A program made the position numbers and the translations under genes. From contig JAVBWI010000006.1 of NCBI GenBank assembly GCA_036677445.1, positions 124,001 to 188,000 of the forward strand: a stretch of DNA of 64,000 nt, in the 5' to 3' direction. Under the pieces are notes generated by a model, which had not been told where the DNA came from, made no database searches, and saw only the letters and a program-made list of their open reading frames with translations. Below, piece by piece: positions 32,381 through 41,123 of the stretch; the first letter of the stretch is position 1, and each line of letters opens with the position of its first letter. The DNA is from JAVBWI01 sp036677445 (GTDB taxonomy: Bacteria > Bacillota > Clostridia > Christensenellales > CAG-138).

Positions 32381-33889
32381 TCACACATCGCTGATGATGC
32401 GGTTGAGCCCGGCGATATATGCCAGCACGCTGGATTCGATCACGTCCGTGGAAATACCGCGCCCGGTTGCCGTTTTATCGCCGTACCGAACGCGAACGAC
32501 CACCTCGCCCAGCGCGTCGCGGCCTTCGCTGGCAGACTTGACCTGATATTTGAGCAGTTCCAACTCCATGCAGGAGATTTTATCCACCGCCAAAAAGGAG
32601 GCTTCAATCGGTCCGTTGCCTACCGCGGCTTCGGTATAGGTGATTCCGTCGCGCATCAGGGAAACGGTAGCGGTTGCTTTTAGCCGGTTGGTGGAAAACA
32701 CCTGGAAATCCTGCATCAGGTAGATTTGCGGTACTTCGGTGATTTGGCCGCCCAAAATCGCCTCGATATCCCTGTCCGTCACCACGCGTTTCCTGTCCGC
32801 CATCTGTTTGAATTTAATAAAGGCAAGATCCAGTTCATCCTCGTTCAGATGATACCCCAGCGCCGTTGCGCGCTCCATGAACGCATGCTTGCCGGAAAGC
32901 TTGCCAAGCACCACGCCGAAGCCAACCATGCCTAAATCTTCTGCCTTCATCACCTCATAGGTGGCGCGGTTATTGAGCACGCCGTGCTGATGGATGCCGG
33001 ATTCGTGCAAAAACGCGTTTGCACCTATGACGGCCTTGCCGGGGCTGGGCTCCATGTTGGTAAGGCCCGCGACCAGCTTGCTGGTACGGTGGATTTGTCT
33101 GGTCTCGATGCCTGTCGTGCAGCCGTAAAAATCACGGCGTGTAAAAAGCCCCATTACGACTTCTTCAAGCGCGGCGTTGCCTGCGCGCTCCCCCATGCCG
33201 TTTACCGTGCACTCCACCTGCCGCGCGCCAAAGCGTATGGCCTCCAGTGAGTTGGCGACCGCAAGGCCAAGATCGTCATGGCAATGAACGCCCAGTGTAA
33301 CGTTGTTTATACCCGCCACATTTTTCGTGATATACGCAATAAGCCTGCCAAACTCGTGGACCGTAGAATAGCCGACGGTATCCGGGATGTTGATGATCTG
33401 CGCGCCCTCGTTGATGGCGGCTTCCAGCACCCTGCGCAGGAATTCCGGCCGTGTCCGGGATGCGTCCTCTGGCGAAAACTGCACTTCGTCGCACAGCGTG
33501 CGCGCAAGGCGGACCGATTCCGCCACGCGCGCGAGTACGCTCTCTGGCGTCATCTTTAGCTTGTATTGCATATGGATGTCGCTTGTGGCGATAAAGGTAT
33601 GTATGCGCGGGCGCACCGCAAAACGCAGTGCCTTGGCCGCGGCGCGTATATCCGCTTCATTGCAGCGTGCGAGCGAGCAGACGGTAGCGGTTTTGAGCGC
33701 TTTCGCCACATCTGCGACCGCGTCAAAGTCACCCGCGGACGCATTGGCAAAGCCGGCCTCAATGATATCCACGCCCAGCGTTTCTAGCTGCTGCGCAATC
33801 GTTACTTTTTCAGGGACATTCAAATTGACACCCGGCGTCTGTTCCCCGTCACGCAGGGTGGTGTCAAGTATGTATACCCTGTTTTCCAT
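32381..33889 (-). CDS. leuA: 2-isopropylmalate synthase
   Basis: A 502-residue enzyme that condenses acetyl-CoA with 2-oxoisovalerate in leucine synthesis. It starts LDTTLRDGEQTPGVNL and has the metal motif GVHCHDDLGLAVANS, NGMGERAGNAALEEVVM and the C-terminal regulatory LeuA dimer domain (from about residue 370), consistent with leucine feedback. The ATG at 33889 follows AGAGG by about 8 bases. A consensus promoter and a folded leader lie upstream. leuB, leuC and leuD are not in the window. Confidence 0.93.
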   Translation of the reverse strand: MENRVYILDTTLRDGEQTPGVNLNVPEKVTIAQQLETLGVDIIEAGFANASAGDFDAVADVAKALKTATVCSLARCNEADIRAAAKALRFAVRPRIHTFIATSDIHMQYKLKMTPESVLARVAESVRLARTLCDEVQFSPEDASRTRPEFLRRVLEAAINEGAQIINIPDTVGYSTVHEFGRLIAYITKNVAGINNVTLGVHCHDDLGLAVANSLEAIRFGARQVECTVNGMGERAGNAALEEVVMGLFTRRDFYGCTTGIETRQIHRTSKLVAGLTNMEPSPGKAVIGANAFLHESGIHQHGVLNNRATYEVMKAEDLGMVGFGVVLGKLSGKHAFMERATALGYHLNEDELDLAFIKFKQMADRKRVVTDRDIEAILGGQITEVPQIYLMQDFQVFSTNRLKATATVSLMRDGITYTEAAVGNGPIEASFLAVDKISCMELELLKYQVKSASEGRDALGEVVVRVRYGDKTATGRGISTDVIESSVLAYIAGLNRIISDV

Positions 33890-33905
33890 GTGAGATACCT
33901 CTTCC

Positions 33906-33972
33906 GATTCGTGGTCAATGTGTATGAAAAGGCCCGCCTCTGTGCGTTCAGAAAGCGGACCACACACGAATC
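33906..33972 (-). promoter_or_regulatory. Structured leuA leader, possible attenuator
   Basis: GATTCGTG (33965-33972 on the minus strand) pairs with CACGAATC (33906-33913). Inside, GGTCCGC pairs with GCGGGCC (33931-33961) with one G-U pair and is followed by TTTT (33927-33930). The inner stem looks like a terminator and the outer one spans it. Confidence 0.5.
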
Positions 33973-33986
33973 ACCGTTTGAGCCGC

Positions 33987-34015
33987 ATTATACGGCAAAA
34001 CCGTGTAGATGTCAA
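33987..34015 (-). promoter_or_regulatory. leuA promoter
   Basis: Perfect consensus on the minus strand: TTGACA (34010-34015), 17 bases, TATAAT (33987-33992). The leader to the leuA ATG is about 90 bases. Confidence 0.9.
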
Positions 34016-34125
34016 GCTGACGCCTACCTCAATTCACAACCGAAATTCACAACCTCAATAGTCAGGCTGAATAGTCAGGCGCATTTTAAAGTACAATGCG
34101 GCATATGCGCCACCAGGAAGCCTCA

Positions 34126-34842
34126 TTACAGGTTTACGGCGGCGTCCTCATCCAATACAAACGTAACGGACGGATGCAGCTGCAGTACGCTTGCCGGTAT
34201 GGCGGGCGTAACGGCTGCTGATAATATGCGCGTGGCGACACCTGAAATTTCACGGCCGAGCGCGAGCAAAACGATGCGCTTCGCGGACATAATCGTGCTG
34301 ATGCCCATCGTGATGGCCTGCGCTACGATTCCTTCGCTGCCCGCCATACTCTGACATTCTTCCATCGTATTTTGCGGGAGCAGCTCGACATGCGTAAATG
34401 CGGAAAACTCGCGCGCAGGGCCGTTAAACGCCAAATGCCCGTTTTGTCCTAAAAAGAGCAACAGCAAGTCCATGCCGCCGGCGGCTACAAGGTCGGCCTC
34501 GTAAGCCGAGCATGCGGCCTGCATGTCCTGCGCGTTGTGGTTCGGTGCATGGCAGCGGGTCATTCCGACACGCTCGTACAGATTTCTGGCCAGATATGTG
34601 CCCAGCATGCCGGGCTGCCCGGCCCTGCGGCCCACAAACTCGCTGGCCTGGAATGCCGTAACCTCGCTCCAGTCCAATACGCCCGAGGCTGTCATGCCGC
34701 AAAGCTGCCGGTATATGCTCTGCGCCATATTCGTCGCAGATATTCCCAGCACGCAGTTGGGCTTTTCGATCATTTGCGCCGCGATCAGCGTTGCCGCGGC
34801 AGCGCTTGCGGATTCTTTGTCCCGATAGATCATGATACCCAT
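34126..34842 (-). CDS. NagB-like protein lacking catalytic residues
   Basis: A 238-residue protein with the glucosamine-6-phosphate deaminase fold, recognisable from GQNGHLAFNGPAREF, ITMGISTIMSAKRIVLLALG and LQLHPSVTFVLDEDA. Key positions differ from E. coli NagB: the catalytic Asp of MDEYVG is S67, the Asp of NDGHIAFNEP is N134, its Glu is G141, and the phosphate-binding TGGTP is ATNMA; H136 remains. Deaminase activity is therefore doubtful. No nagA or transport genes are adjacent. It may bind a sugar phosphate as a regulator, or catalyse something else. Confidence 0.75.
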   Translation of the reverse strand: MGIMIYRDKESASAAAATLIAAQMIEKPNCVLGISATNMAQSIYRQLCGMTASGVLDWSEVTAFQASEFVGRRAGQPGMLGTYLARNLYERVGMTRCHAPNHNAQDMQAACSAYEADLVAAGGMDLLLLFLGQNGHLAFNGPAREFSAFTHVELLPQNTMEECQSMAGSEGIVAQAITMGISTIMSAKRIVLLALGREISGVATRILSAAVTPAIPASVLQLHPSVTFVLDEDAAVNL

Positions 34843-34893
34843 AGTATCACCATTCGCCTTTCCGATTTTATTCCCTCTTCATACTTGCGTTCA

Positions 34894-35820
34894 TCACCGT
34901 ATGGTGTTGTTTATAAAGCCGAGTATATCCGCATAAACTTCCGCCCGATTGGTTTCGTTGAGCATTTCATGCCGCCCTTCGGGGTAGAGCTTACATGTGA
35001 CGGTATGCCCGGTGTTTTTCAGCCAATCCGAGACCTGGCGCACGCCCTTGCCGTTGCCGCCTACGGGATCGCGTTCACCGGATATCAAAAGTACGGGGAC
35101 CTCCGGTACGCGGGCTGCCCAATCCATGCTTCCGATCTCATCCAATCCGTCAAACAGATCCAGCATGGCCTCGGCGGTGAATACAAAGCCGCACAACGGA
35201 TCCTCTGCATACCGGTCCACCAGTTGCGTATCCCGGCTCAGCCAGTCAAACTCCGTGCGGGCAGGCGCGAAGGGCTTGTTGTACGAACCGAAGCTCATGT
35301 CGTTGAGCAGCTTGCTGGGCCGAATGGGGCCGTTGCGTTTGCGTTCGATCTTCGCCAGCAGCCTGCCCGCCGCGACAGCAGGGTTTTTGCCTGCCGTACC
35401 GGAGAACACGAATGCAGCAATGCCGTCTCCATACCGCGCCGCATAGGTACGCGCCAGAAAGGAGCCCATGCTGTGCCCCATCAGCAAATAAGGCACGCCC
35501 GGATACAGGGCCGCCACATGGTCATGCAGCTGCTTCATATCCTCGACAACGGCGCTCCAGCCGTTGTGAGGGCCAAAATATCCTTTGTGCGTCTCGTCGG
35601 AAAGGCTCTTGCCGTGCCCCGCGTGGTCGTTCGCAGCAACGAGTATGCCATACTGATTAAGAAACCCGGCAAACTCCGTATACCGTTCAATATGCTCGGC
35701 CATACCGTGTGCAATTTGCAGGATCGCCGCGGGCGTGCCTTCCGGAGTCCACAGCTTCGCATAAATGCTGCCAAGACCTGTTGCCGACGGATATCGCAGT
35801 TCACTGATGTTCGAATCCAT
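34894..35820 (-). CDS. Alpha/beta hydrolase (monoacylglycerol lipase-like)
   Basis: A 308-residue serine hydrolase of the Hydrolase_4 type. The oxyanion region is QIAHGMAEHIERY, the nucleophile lies in LMGHSMGSFLAR, the acid in LISGERDPVGG and the His in PEGRHEMLNE. These resemble lysophospholipase or monoacylglycerol lipase. No signal peptide, so it acts in the cytosol. The ATG at 35820 has GGAGG before it. It is divergent from the LysR gene, whose product may control it. Confidence 0.88.
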   Translation of the reverse strand: MDSNISELRYPSATGLGSIYAKLWTPEGTPAAILQIAHGMAEHIERYTEFAGFLNQYGILVAANDHAGHGKSLSDETHKGYFGPHNGWSAVVEDMKQLHDHVAALYPGVPYLLMGHSMGSFLARTYAARYGDGIAAFVFSGTAGKNPAVAAGRLLAKIERKRNGPIRPSKLLNDMSFGSYNKPFAPARTEFDWLSRDTQLVDRYAEDPLCGFVFTAEAMLDLFDGLDEIGSMDWAARVPEVPVLLISGERDPVGGNGKGVRQVSDWLKNTGHTVTCKLYPEGRHEMLNETNRAEVYADILGFINNTIR

Positions 35821-35938
35821 ATGCTCCTCCTGCTCTGCTTTGTAATCAAGTATACCATGTATGATGCGTTTTCGCATCAAATATTGGAAAACATGGCTGT
35901 ATTTTCGCGTTTGTCAAATAAGTACTGCAAAGAGCGTA

Positions 35939-35967
35939 TTGCATATGGTCTAGCGATAGATTATAAT
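35939..35967 (+). promoter_or_regulatory. Promoter of the LysR gene
   Basis: TTGCAT (35939-35944), 17 bases, TATAAT (35962-35967). An ATAAG-TC-TTAT dyad just downstream (about 35972-35982) could be an autoregulatory site. Confidence 0.75.
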
Positions 35968-36017
35968 ACATATAAGTCTTATCGGCCTTGTCCCATGAAT
36001 GAATAAGAGGTAATTAT

Positions 36018-36926
36018 ATGTCAGCGGATCTGGAGCTTTATCGTGTCTTTTGCACCGTAGCCCGTTGCGGCAGTTTATCCCACGCCGCCAGGGAGCTGTA
36101 TATCAGCCAGCCTGCGGTCAGCCAGGCCATGCGCCGTTTGGAGGACAGCCTAGGCTGTTCCTTATTCACCCGTACCAGCCGGGGTATTACGCTGACCAGC
36201 GAAGGCCGCATGCTGTACAGCTATGCGGATAAGGCCGTCAGCCTTGTCTGTGCCGCGGAAGATAAGCTAAACCGTATGCGCACGCTGCAGTCCGGCGGGC
36301 TTATGATCGGCGCGAGCGATACGCTTTGCCAATACTTCCTGCTGCCGTATCTCAAGCGCTTCCATGCCGAATACCCGGAAGTCCAGCTGCAGGTCACGAA
36401 CCGCACCACGCCGGAGACCGTAGAGTTGTTAAAGATCGGCAAGGTCGATATCGCGCTCGTCAATCTGCCCGTAGAGGACAGCGCACTTTGTGTGCGCGAA
36501 TGCCTCAAGGTGCACGACGTATTTGTCGCAGCGGAGCGTTTCGAACATTTCAAAGGCCAGAAGATCACAATGGATATGCTCTCGCGCGAGCCGTTGGTGC
36601 TGCTTGAGCAGGCCTCCAACTCGAGAAAATACCTCGACGCTTTTGCCGCGCAGCAGGGCGTAACGTTGCATCCGGAAATTGAGCTGGGCGCGCACAGCCT
36701 GTTGGTAAACTTTGCGCGCATCGGTTTGGGTATCGCATGCGTTACGAGCGAGTTCGCAAAAGATTCGCTTGCAAGCGGCGAGCTTTTTGAAGTCGAACTT
36801 GATCCTCCCATGCCCCAGCGCGCCATCGGCTTGATTTCGCTCGACGGCGTCCCTCTCTCCGCCGCAGCCCTGCGCTTTATACAAATTGTGATGGATGAAA
36901 CCGCGGAAAGCACGGAAGAGAAATAA
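36018..36926 (+). CDS. LysR family transcriptional regulator
   Basis: A 302-residue LysR regulator. The winged helix-turn-helix (residues 1-60: LYRVFCTVARCGSLSHAAR, ISQPAVSQAMRRLE) is followed by a substrate-binding effector domain (from about residue 90, LMIGASDTLCQYFLLPYL). Divergent from the alpha/beta hydrolase, the usual layout for a LysR regulator and its target, but no effector is evident. AGAGG precedes the ATG. A terminator follows directly. Confidence 0.93.
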   Translation: MSADLELYRVFCTVARCGSLSHAARELYISQPAVSQAMRRLEDSLGCSLFTRTSRGITLTSEGRMLYSYADKAVSLVCAAEDKLNRMRTLQSGGLMIGASDTLCQYFLLPYLKRFHAEYPEVQLQVTNRTTPETVELLKIGKVDIALVNLPVEDSALCVRECLKVHDVFVAAERFEHFKGQKITMDMLSREPLVLLEQASNSRKYLDAFAAQQGVTLHPEIELGAHSLLVNFARIGLGIACVTSEFAKDSLASGELFEVELDPPMPQRAIGLISLDGVPLSAAALRFIQIVMDETAESTEEK

Positions 36927-36954
36927 CGAAGCAATGAATCAGGCGCAACGCATT

Positions 36955-36983
36955 GAAGCACCCGGTCGGGTGCTTCGCTTTTT
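36955..36983 (+). terminator. Terminator of the LysR gene
   Basis: GAAGCACCCG and CGGGTGCTTC form a perfect stem with a GT loop, followed by GCTTTTT. It abuts the convergent plsY stop. Confidence 0.9.
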
Positions 36984-36984
36984 A

Positions 36985-37611
36985 TCAGTTGCAGGAATTT
37001 GAATCCTTAACCTTTTTCTTTTTCTTATCGAAAAGCTTGCTTTCTTCACCTGAGAGCAGCCGTTTGATGTTTTCTATATGCCGCACCAGTATCAGCGCCC
37101 ACAGCAGCAGAAACAGGACGACCAGCTCCGTATTCTGCCACTGGAACAGGAGCGTCATCACCATATACAGCGTAATGCCACTCATGGAAACTATAGCGAC
37201 CGTGCGGCTCAGCCAAAGCGCGCCGGCTGCATATACGGTAATCAACGCGCCATACAGGGGATTCAGCGCCCATGCGATGCCAAACGTCGACGCGACGCCT
37301 TTTCCGCCCTTGAAATGCAGGAAAACCGGGAAATCATGCCCCAGCACCACGAAAAGCGATGCGATATACGCACCCCTTTCCCCTGCGATCAGCCTGCCCA
37401 GCAATACCGCCAGCACGCCCTTCGCAAAATCTCCGGTGAAGGTAATAAGGCCGGGCTTTAATCCGAATACGCGCAGCATATTGGTGCTGCCCGCGTTGCC
37501 GCTGCCATGGTTTCGAACATCGTCATGATACTTCCATTTGCTCAATATTACCGCGCATTGCACGTTTCCCAAAAGATATGCGAGCACTGCGGTCAAAACG
37601 TAATATTCCAT
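36985..37611 (-). CDS. plsY: Glycerol-3-phosphate acyltransferase PlsY
   Basis: A 208-residue integral membrane enzyme that acylates glycerol 3-phosphate from acyl-phosphate, starting phospholipid synthesis. Conserved loops are present: HGSGNAGSTNMLRVFG, GDFAKG and HFKGGKGVAS, with about five membrane helices. The C-terminal tail is very Lys-rich (KLFDKKKKKVKD). It starts 2 bases after der ends, so the two are in one transcript. Confidence 0.95.
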   Translation of the reverse strand: MEYYVLTAVLAYLLGNVQCAVILSKWKYHDDVRNHGSGNAGSTNMLRVFGLKPGLITFTGDFAKGVLAVLLGRLIAGERGAYIASLFVVLGHDFPVFLHFKGGKGVASTFGIAWALNPLYGALITVYAAGALWLSRTVAIVSMSGITLYMVMTLLFQWQNTELVVLFLLLWALILVRHIENIKRLLSGEESKLFDKKKKKVKDSNSCN

Positions 37612-37613
37612 GT

Positions 37614-38942
37614 TTAACTCCCTTCGTTGCTGCGCGGGCGAATGTACATGCGTATGGGCGTACCCGTCAATCCAAAGGATTTACGCAGATAGTTTTCCAG
37701 ATACCTGGCATAAGAAAAATGCATCAAAGCGGGGTCATTGACTTTAATCACAAATGCAGGCGGCTTGATGGCCACCTGCGTGGCGTAGTAGATTTTCAGT
37801 CGGCGCCCCTTGTCGCTGGGCGGCTCCGTGATGGTAATCGCCTCGCTGATGATATCGTTGAGCGTGCCGGTGGATACGCGCATGCAGGTCTGCGCATATA
37901 CCTGTTCCACGTACTCCAGCACTTTGCTGACACGCTGCCCCGTTTTGGCGCTGATAAAGAGCATGGGCACATAACTCATGAACGCAAGATCTACAGCAAG
38001 ATCCTTTTTAAACTTATTCATGGTGTGCGTGTCTTTTTCGATCGTATCCCACTTGTTCACGATCAGTACGCTGGCCTTGCCCTCTTCATGCACATAGCCC
38101 GCGATACGTACATCCTGTTCTGAAAGCCCCTGTTCGGCGTCTACCACGATGAGCACCACATCCGCGCGGCGTATGGCGCCAAGGCTGCGGATAACGCTGT
38201 AGCGCTCTATGCTTTCGTCTTCAATGGCGCGCTTTCTGCGAATGCCCGCTGTATCCACCAATATATAGTCCTTCCCGTTATGGGAAAAAGGCGTGTCTAT
38301 GGCGTCGCGCGTCGTACCGGGAATATCGCTTACGATGGTGCGTTCATCGCCCAGAAGCGCATTGACCAAGCTGGATTTGCCCACATTGGGCTTGCCCACA
38401 ACGGCGATATTGGTAACGCCGCTCTCGTCCTCCCCTTCCTGCGGCTTCGGAAAATCCTTCACCACTTCGTCAAGGAGGTCGCCAAGGCCCAACCCCTGTT
38501 CGGCGGAAATCGTGAACGGATTGCCTAAGCCCAGCGCATAGAATTCATATGCGTTTTCTTCAAATTTCTGCGCATCCACTTTGTTGACGGCCAGCACGAC
38601 GGGCTTTTTGCTGCGGCGAAGCATTTCGGCAACTTCTTCGTCCGAGGAAGTCATGCCCTCGCGCCCGTCCACCAGGAATATTATAACGTCTGCCATAGCG
38701 ATGGCGAGCTCCGCCTGTCTACGCATCTGCAGGCTGATGATATCTTCATGCATGGGCTCAATGCCGCCGGTATCGATCAGTGTAAACGAATGCGTCAGCC
38801 ATGTCGCTTCCCCATAAATACGATCCCGCGTAACGCCGGGCGTATCTTCCACAATGGCGATACGCCTGCCGATGATTTTGTTGAAAAATGTGGATTTTCC
38901 CACATTCGGCCTGCCGACGATGGCCACAAGCGGCTTGCTCAT
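37614..38942 (-). CDS. der: Ribosome assembly GTPase Der (EngA)
   Basis: A 442-residue double GTPase needed for 50S subunit assembly. Both G domains are complete: GRPNVGKSTFFN, DTPG and NKVD in the first; GKPNVGKSSLVN, DTAG and NKWD in the second, followed by the KH-like C-terminal domain. It lies between the DUF512 gene and plsY, the usual clostridial order. Confidence 0.97.
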   Translation of the reverse strand: MSKPLVAIVGRPNVGKSTFFNKIIGRRIAIVEDTPGVTRDRIYGEATWLTHSFTLIDTGGIEPMHEDIISLQMRRQAELAIAMADVIIFLVDGREGMTSSDEEVAEMLRRSKKPVVLAVNKVDAQKFEENAYEFYALGLGNPFTISAEQGLGLGDLLDEVVKDFPKPQEGEDESGVTNIAVVGKPNVGKSSLVNALLGDERTIVSDIPGTTRDAIDTPFSHNGKDYILVDTAGIRRKRAIEDESIERYSVIRSLGAIRRADVVLIVVDAEQGLSEQDVRIAGYVHEEGKASVLIVNKWDTIEKDTHTMNKFKKDLAVDLAFMSYVPMLFISAKTGQRVSKVLEYVEQVYAQTCMRVSTGTLNDIISEAITITEPPSDKGRRLKIYYATQVAIKPPAFVIKVNDPALMHFSYARYLENYLRKSFGLTGTPIRMYIRPRSNEGS

Positions 38943-39027
38943 TTCTTTTCCTCCTCATCCGAAGGGGTATCCTGGTACAATATGCCACCTCCGTCACGCC
39001 CTTGCGCGGCGCGTTCCGGCACTGCGG

Positions 39028-40338
39028 TCATGTACAACCCGATGCCCGATCGAATATCGTTTGTATCCATGCTTCCCCGTCGCCGCGAACGGGTATTACT
39101 TCAGCGCCCAGCGCGCCGGCGAGAGATTTCACCGTCATGCCGTCGAGAAAAACGTCCTCCTTTTCGCGCAGCATATTATGCGGCAAAAAGAGGTAGGGCG
39201 ACTGCAGCTGCCCACGCAACTGCGCAAGAAGATCCTGCCCGGTAATGAGTCCGCCCACCGTGATGGTCGGCCCGAAAAAGTCGTTTCGTATAGCGTGCAG
39301 GGTACAGTCTACCCCGTAAGGCATTAGCTTTCGGTACAGCGCTTTCATGAACGGGTGCGCCAGCATCCCGCCCGCCGCATCCAAAGCAAAGCGCTTTTTG
39401 AGCGGCTTTTGTTCAGTCAGGTCATCCAGAAATTCCCTTTCAAAGAGCCGCAGCAGGCCAACCCCGTTTTCGATCTGGGGAAAATCCTCGTACGCTTCAT
39501 ACGGAGGAAGTTCTTCGCCCGCAGCCAATACAAGTTCGTCCGCCGCGAACACGAAAGCGTTGCCGAAACGGCGCCTGCACTGTGCCGCGAACGCTTGTAC
39601 CTGACGGAGCGTCTCTTTGGCTTCCGCCTGTGTGAATATCCTCAAAGACGCCAATCCCTGCCGGAACCTGGTCAGCCCTACCGGTACCACCGCGGTGGAA
39701 ACCGCCGCCGGGTAGAACGAAGCGAGATCCGTAAGCGTTTTTTGCAGCACTTCACCGTCGTTGATACCGGGACAGCAGACGATCTGGCAATGGAAGTGCA
39801 GTTTGGCATCGCTTAACCTCTTTAAGCGGGATAGTATTTCGCCCGCGCTCGGGTTTTTCATCATTTTGACGCGCACCGCCGGATCGGTGGCATGTACCGA
39901 AACATACAGCGGGCTGACACGGCGGTCTATAATTCGCTGGAATTCCGTCTCATCCACATTGGTGAGCGTAATATAGTTGCCCATAATAAAGGACATGCGC
40001 CAGTCATCATCTTTGAATTGCAGCGTTTCACGGCCGCCCTTGGGCATTTGGTCGATAAAGCAAAACACGCAGTGGTTTTTACAGGAACGAACCGGGCTCA
40101 TCAGCCCGCTCTCAAACAGGAGGCCCAGCGGTTCATAGGCTTCCTTTTCCACCTCGGCCTCAAATTGTTCGCCGCTTGGGCGCGAAAGCGTAAGAATCAG
40201 GCGTTCCTCGGCACAAAGGTACTCATAATCTACGACGTCCACAACGGGTTGCCCGTTGATGGCAAGAAGCGTATCCCCTGTGCGAATACCCAATTCCTCA
40301 GCAATAGATTGCGGTTCTATGCCCGTAATACGCTGCAA
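39028..40338 (-). CDS. DUF512 protein with PDZ and radical SAM-like domains
   Basis: A 436-residue protein. An N-terminal PDZ-like part (IAEELGIRTGDTLLAINGQPV) leads to a radical SAM-like region with cysteines in CKNHCVFCFIDQMPKGGRE, then the DUF512 domain. The family is conserved next to der in Clostridia; its reaction is unknown. The start is a TTG at 40338 whose ribosome site AGGAGG lies inside the end of the DUF1292 gene, so translation is coupled. Confidence 0.9.
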   Translation of the reverse strand: MQRITGIEPQSIAEELGIRTGDTLLAINGQPVVDVVDYEYLCAEERLILTLSRPSGEQFEAEVEKEAYEPLGLLFESGLMSPVRSCKNHCVFCFIDQMPKGGRETLQFKDDDWRMSFIMGNYITLTNVDETEFQRIIDRRVSPLYVSVHATDPAVRVKMMKNPSAGEILSRLKRLSDAKLHFHCQIVCCPGINDGEVLQKTLTDLASFYPAAVSTAVVPVGLTRFRQGLASLRIFTQAEAKETLRQVQAFAAQCRRRFGNAFVFAADELVLAAGEELPPYEAYEDFPQIENGVGLLRLFEREFLDDLTEQKPLKKRFALDAAGGMLAHPFMKALYRKLMPYGVDCTLHAIRNDFFGPTITVGGLITGQDLLAQLRGQLQSPYLFLPHNMLREKEDVFLDGMTVKSLAGALGAEVIPVRGDGEAWIQTIFDRASGCT

Positions 40339-40650
40339 TTAGTCCTCCTGCTCCACCATTTCCTCGAACAGCTCCAAAAACGTGTCAAACACCTCGTCCA
40401 GAAGCACCTCGTTGCCTATGGTCTCATACACGTCCTCGCCGTTCTTGGTGATGACATGCAGCAAAACCACCTCATCCTCATCGACGTGTTCCACACTGTC
40501 AAGCGGCAGCAGTGCGATATACTTTTCCTTTTCGTAGAAAAACGTCATCAGGTGATCAAAACGAACCTCGTTGCCGTTCTCGTCAAGCAAAGTGACCTCG
40601 TCCGCCTGTTCGTCGTCCTTCGCGCCGCCAACATTCAATCGGTCATCCAT
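40339..40650 (-). CDS. DUF1292 protein (YrzB-like)
   Basis: A 103-residue acidic protein of the DUF1292 family (VTLLDENGNEVRFDHLMTFFYEKEKYIALLPL). It is regularly encoded with ireB and ruvX in Firmicutes; function unknown. The ATG at 40650 has AAGGAG 8 bases before it. Its stop touches the TTG start of the DUF512 gene. Confidence 0.9.
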   Translation of the reverse strand: MDDRLNVGGAKDDEQADEVTLLDENGNEVRFDHLMTFFYEKEKYIALLPLDSVEHVDEDEVVLLHVITKNGEDVYETIGNEVLLDEVFDTFLELFEEMVEQED

Positions 40651-40672
40651 GGCGAGTTCTCCTTTCAGCACA

Positions 40673-41089
40673 TCATCGCTGTGTTTCCAAATATCCCTGC
40701 AATATCACCACAGCTGCCAGCTTGTCGATCACCTTGCGGCGTTTTTTGCGGCTCACATCCGCATCCACAAGCATCCGTTCGGCGGCCACGGTCGTGAGCC
40801 GCTCGTCATAAAAGTCATATTCCCCGTCCCAGCGGGCAAGCACCGCGTCCGCAAAAGCGCGCACCTTTTCACTCTGAAAGCCATAGCTGCCATCCATATT
40901 GCGCGGCATGCCAAAAAGCAGACGGACCGGCTTATACTTTTGCGCCAGAGCAAGTATATAGGTAACATCCTGCTCCAGCGTATTCTGCCGTGCGTAGGTT
41001 TCCAGCCCCTGCGCAGTATACCCCAAAGGATCGCTCACTGCAACCCCTATTCGTTTATCCCCCACATCGAGCGCCAGTATACGCTGCAT
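40673..41089 (-). CDS. ruvX: RuvX (YqgF) RNase H-like nuclease
   Basis: A 138-residue RNase H-fold protein, proposed Holliday junction resolvase and/or 16S rRNA processing nuclease. It starts ILALDVGDKRIGVAVSDP, with YDERLTTVAAERML and a C-terminal DKLAAVVILQGYL. The ATG at 41089 follows GGGAGG by about 5 bases. In operon with DUF1292, the aldo/keto reductase and ireB. Confidence 0.93.
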   Translation of the reverse strand: MQRILALDVGDKRIGVAVSDPLGYTAQGLETYARQNTLEQDVTYILALAQKYKPVRLLFGMPRNMDGSYGFQSEKVRAFADAVLARWDGEYDFYDERLTTVAAERMLVDADVSRKKRRKVIDKLAAVVILQGYLETQR

Positions 41090-41123
41090 GCTGCCTCCCA
41101 CCAGTCACATTCATGGTGCCTGT

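Noticed and set aside
33975..33990. Short leader peptide MRLKR before leuA
   Set aside because: Its ATG lies within the -10 box and would not be transcribed.
33890..34125. T-box before leuA
   Set aside because: No GGTGG T-box sequence and the leader from the consensus promoter is only about 90 bases.
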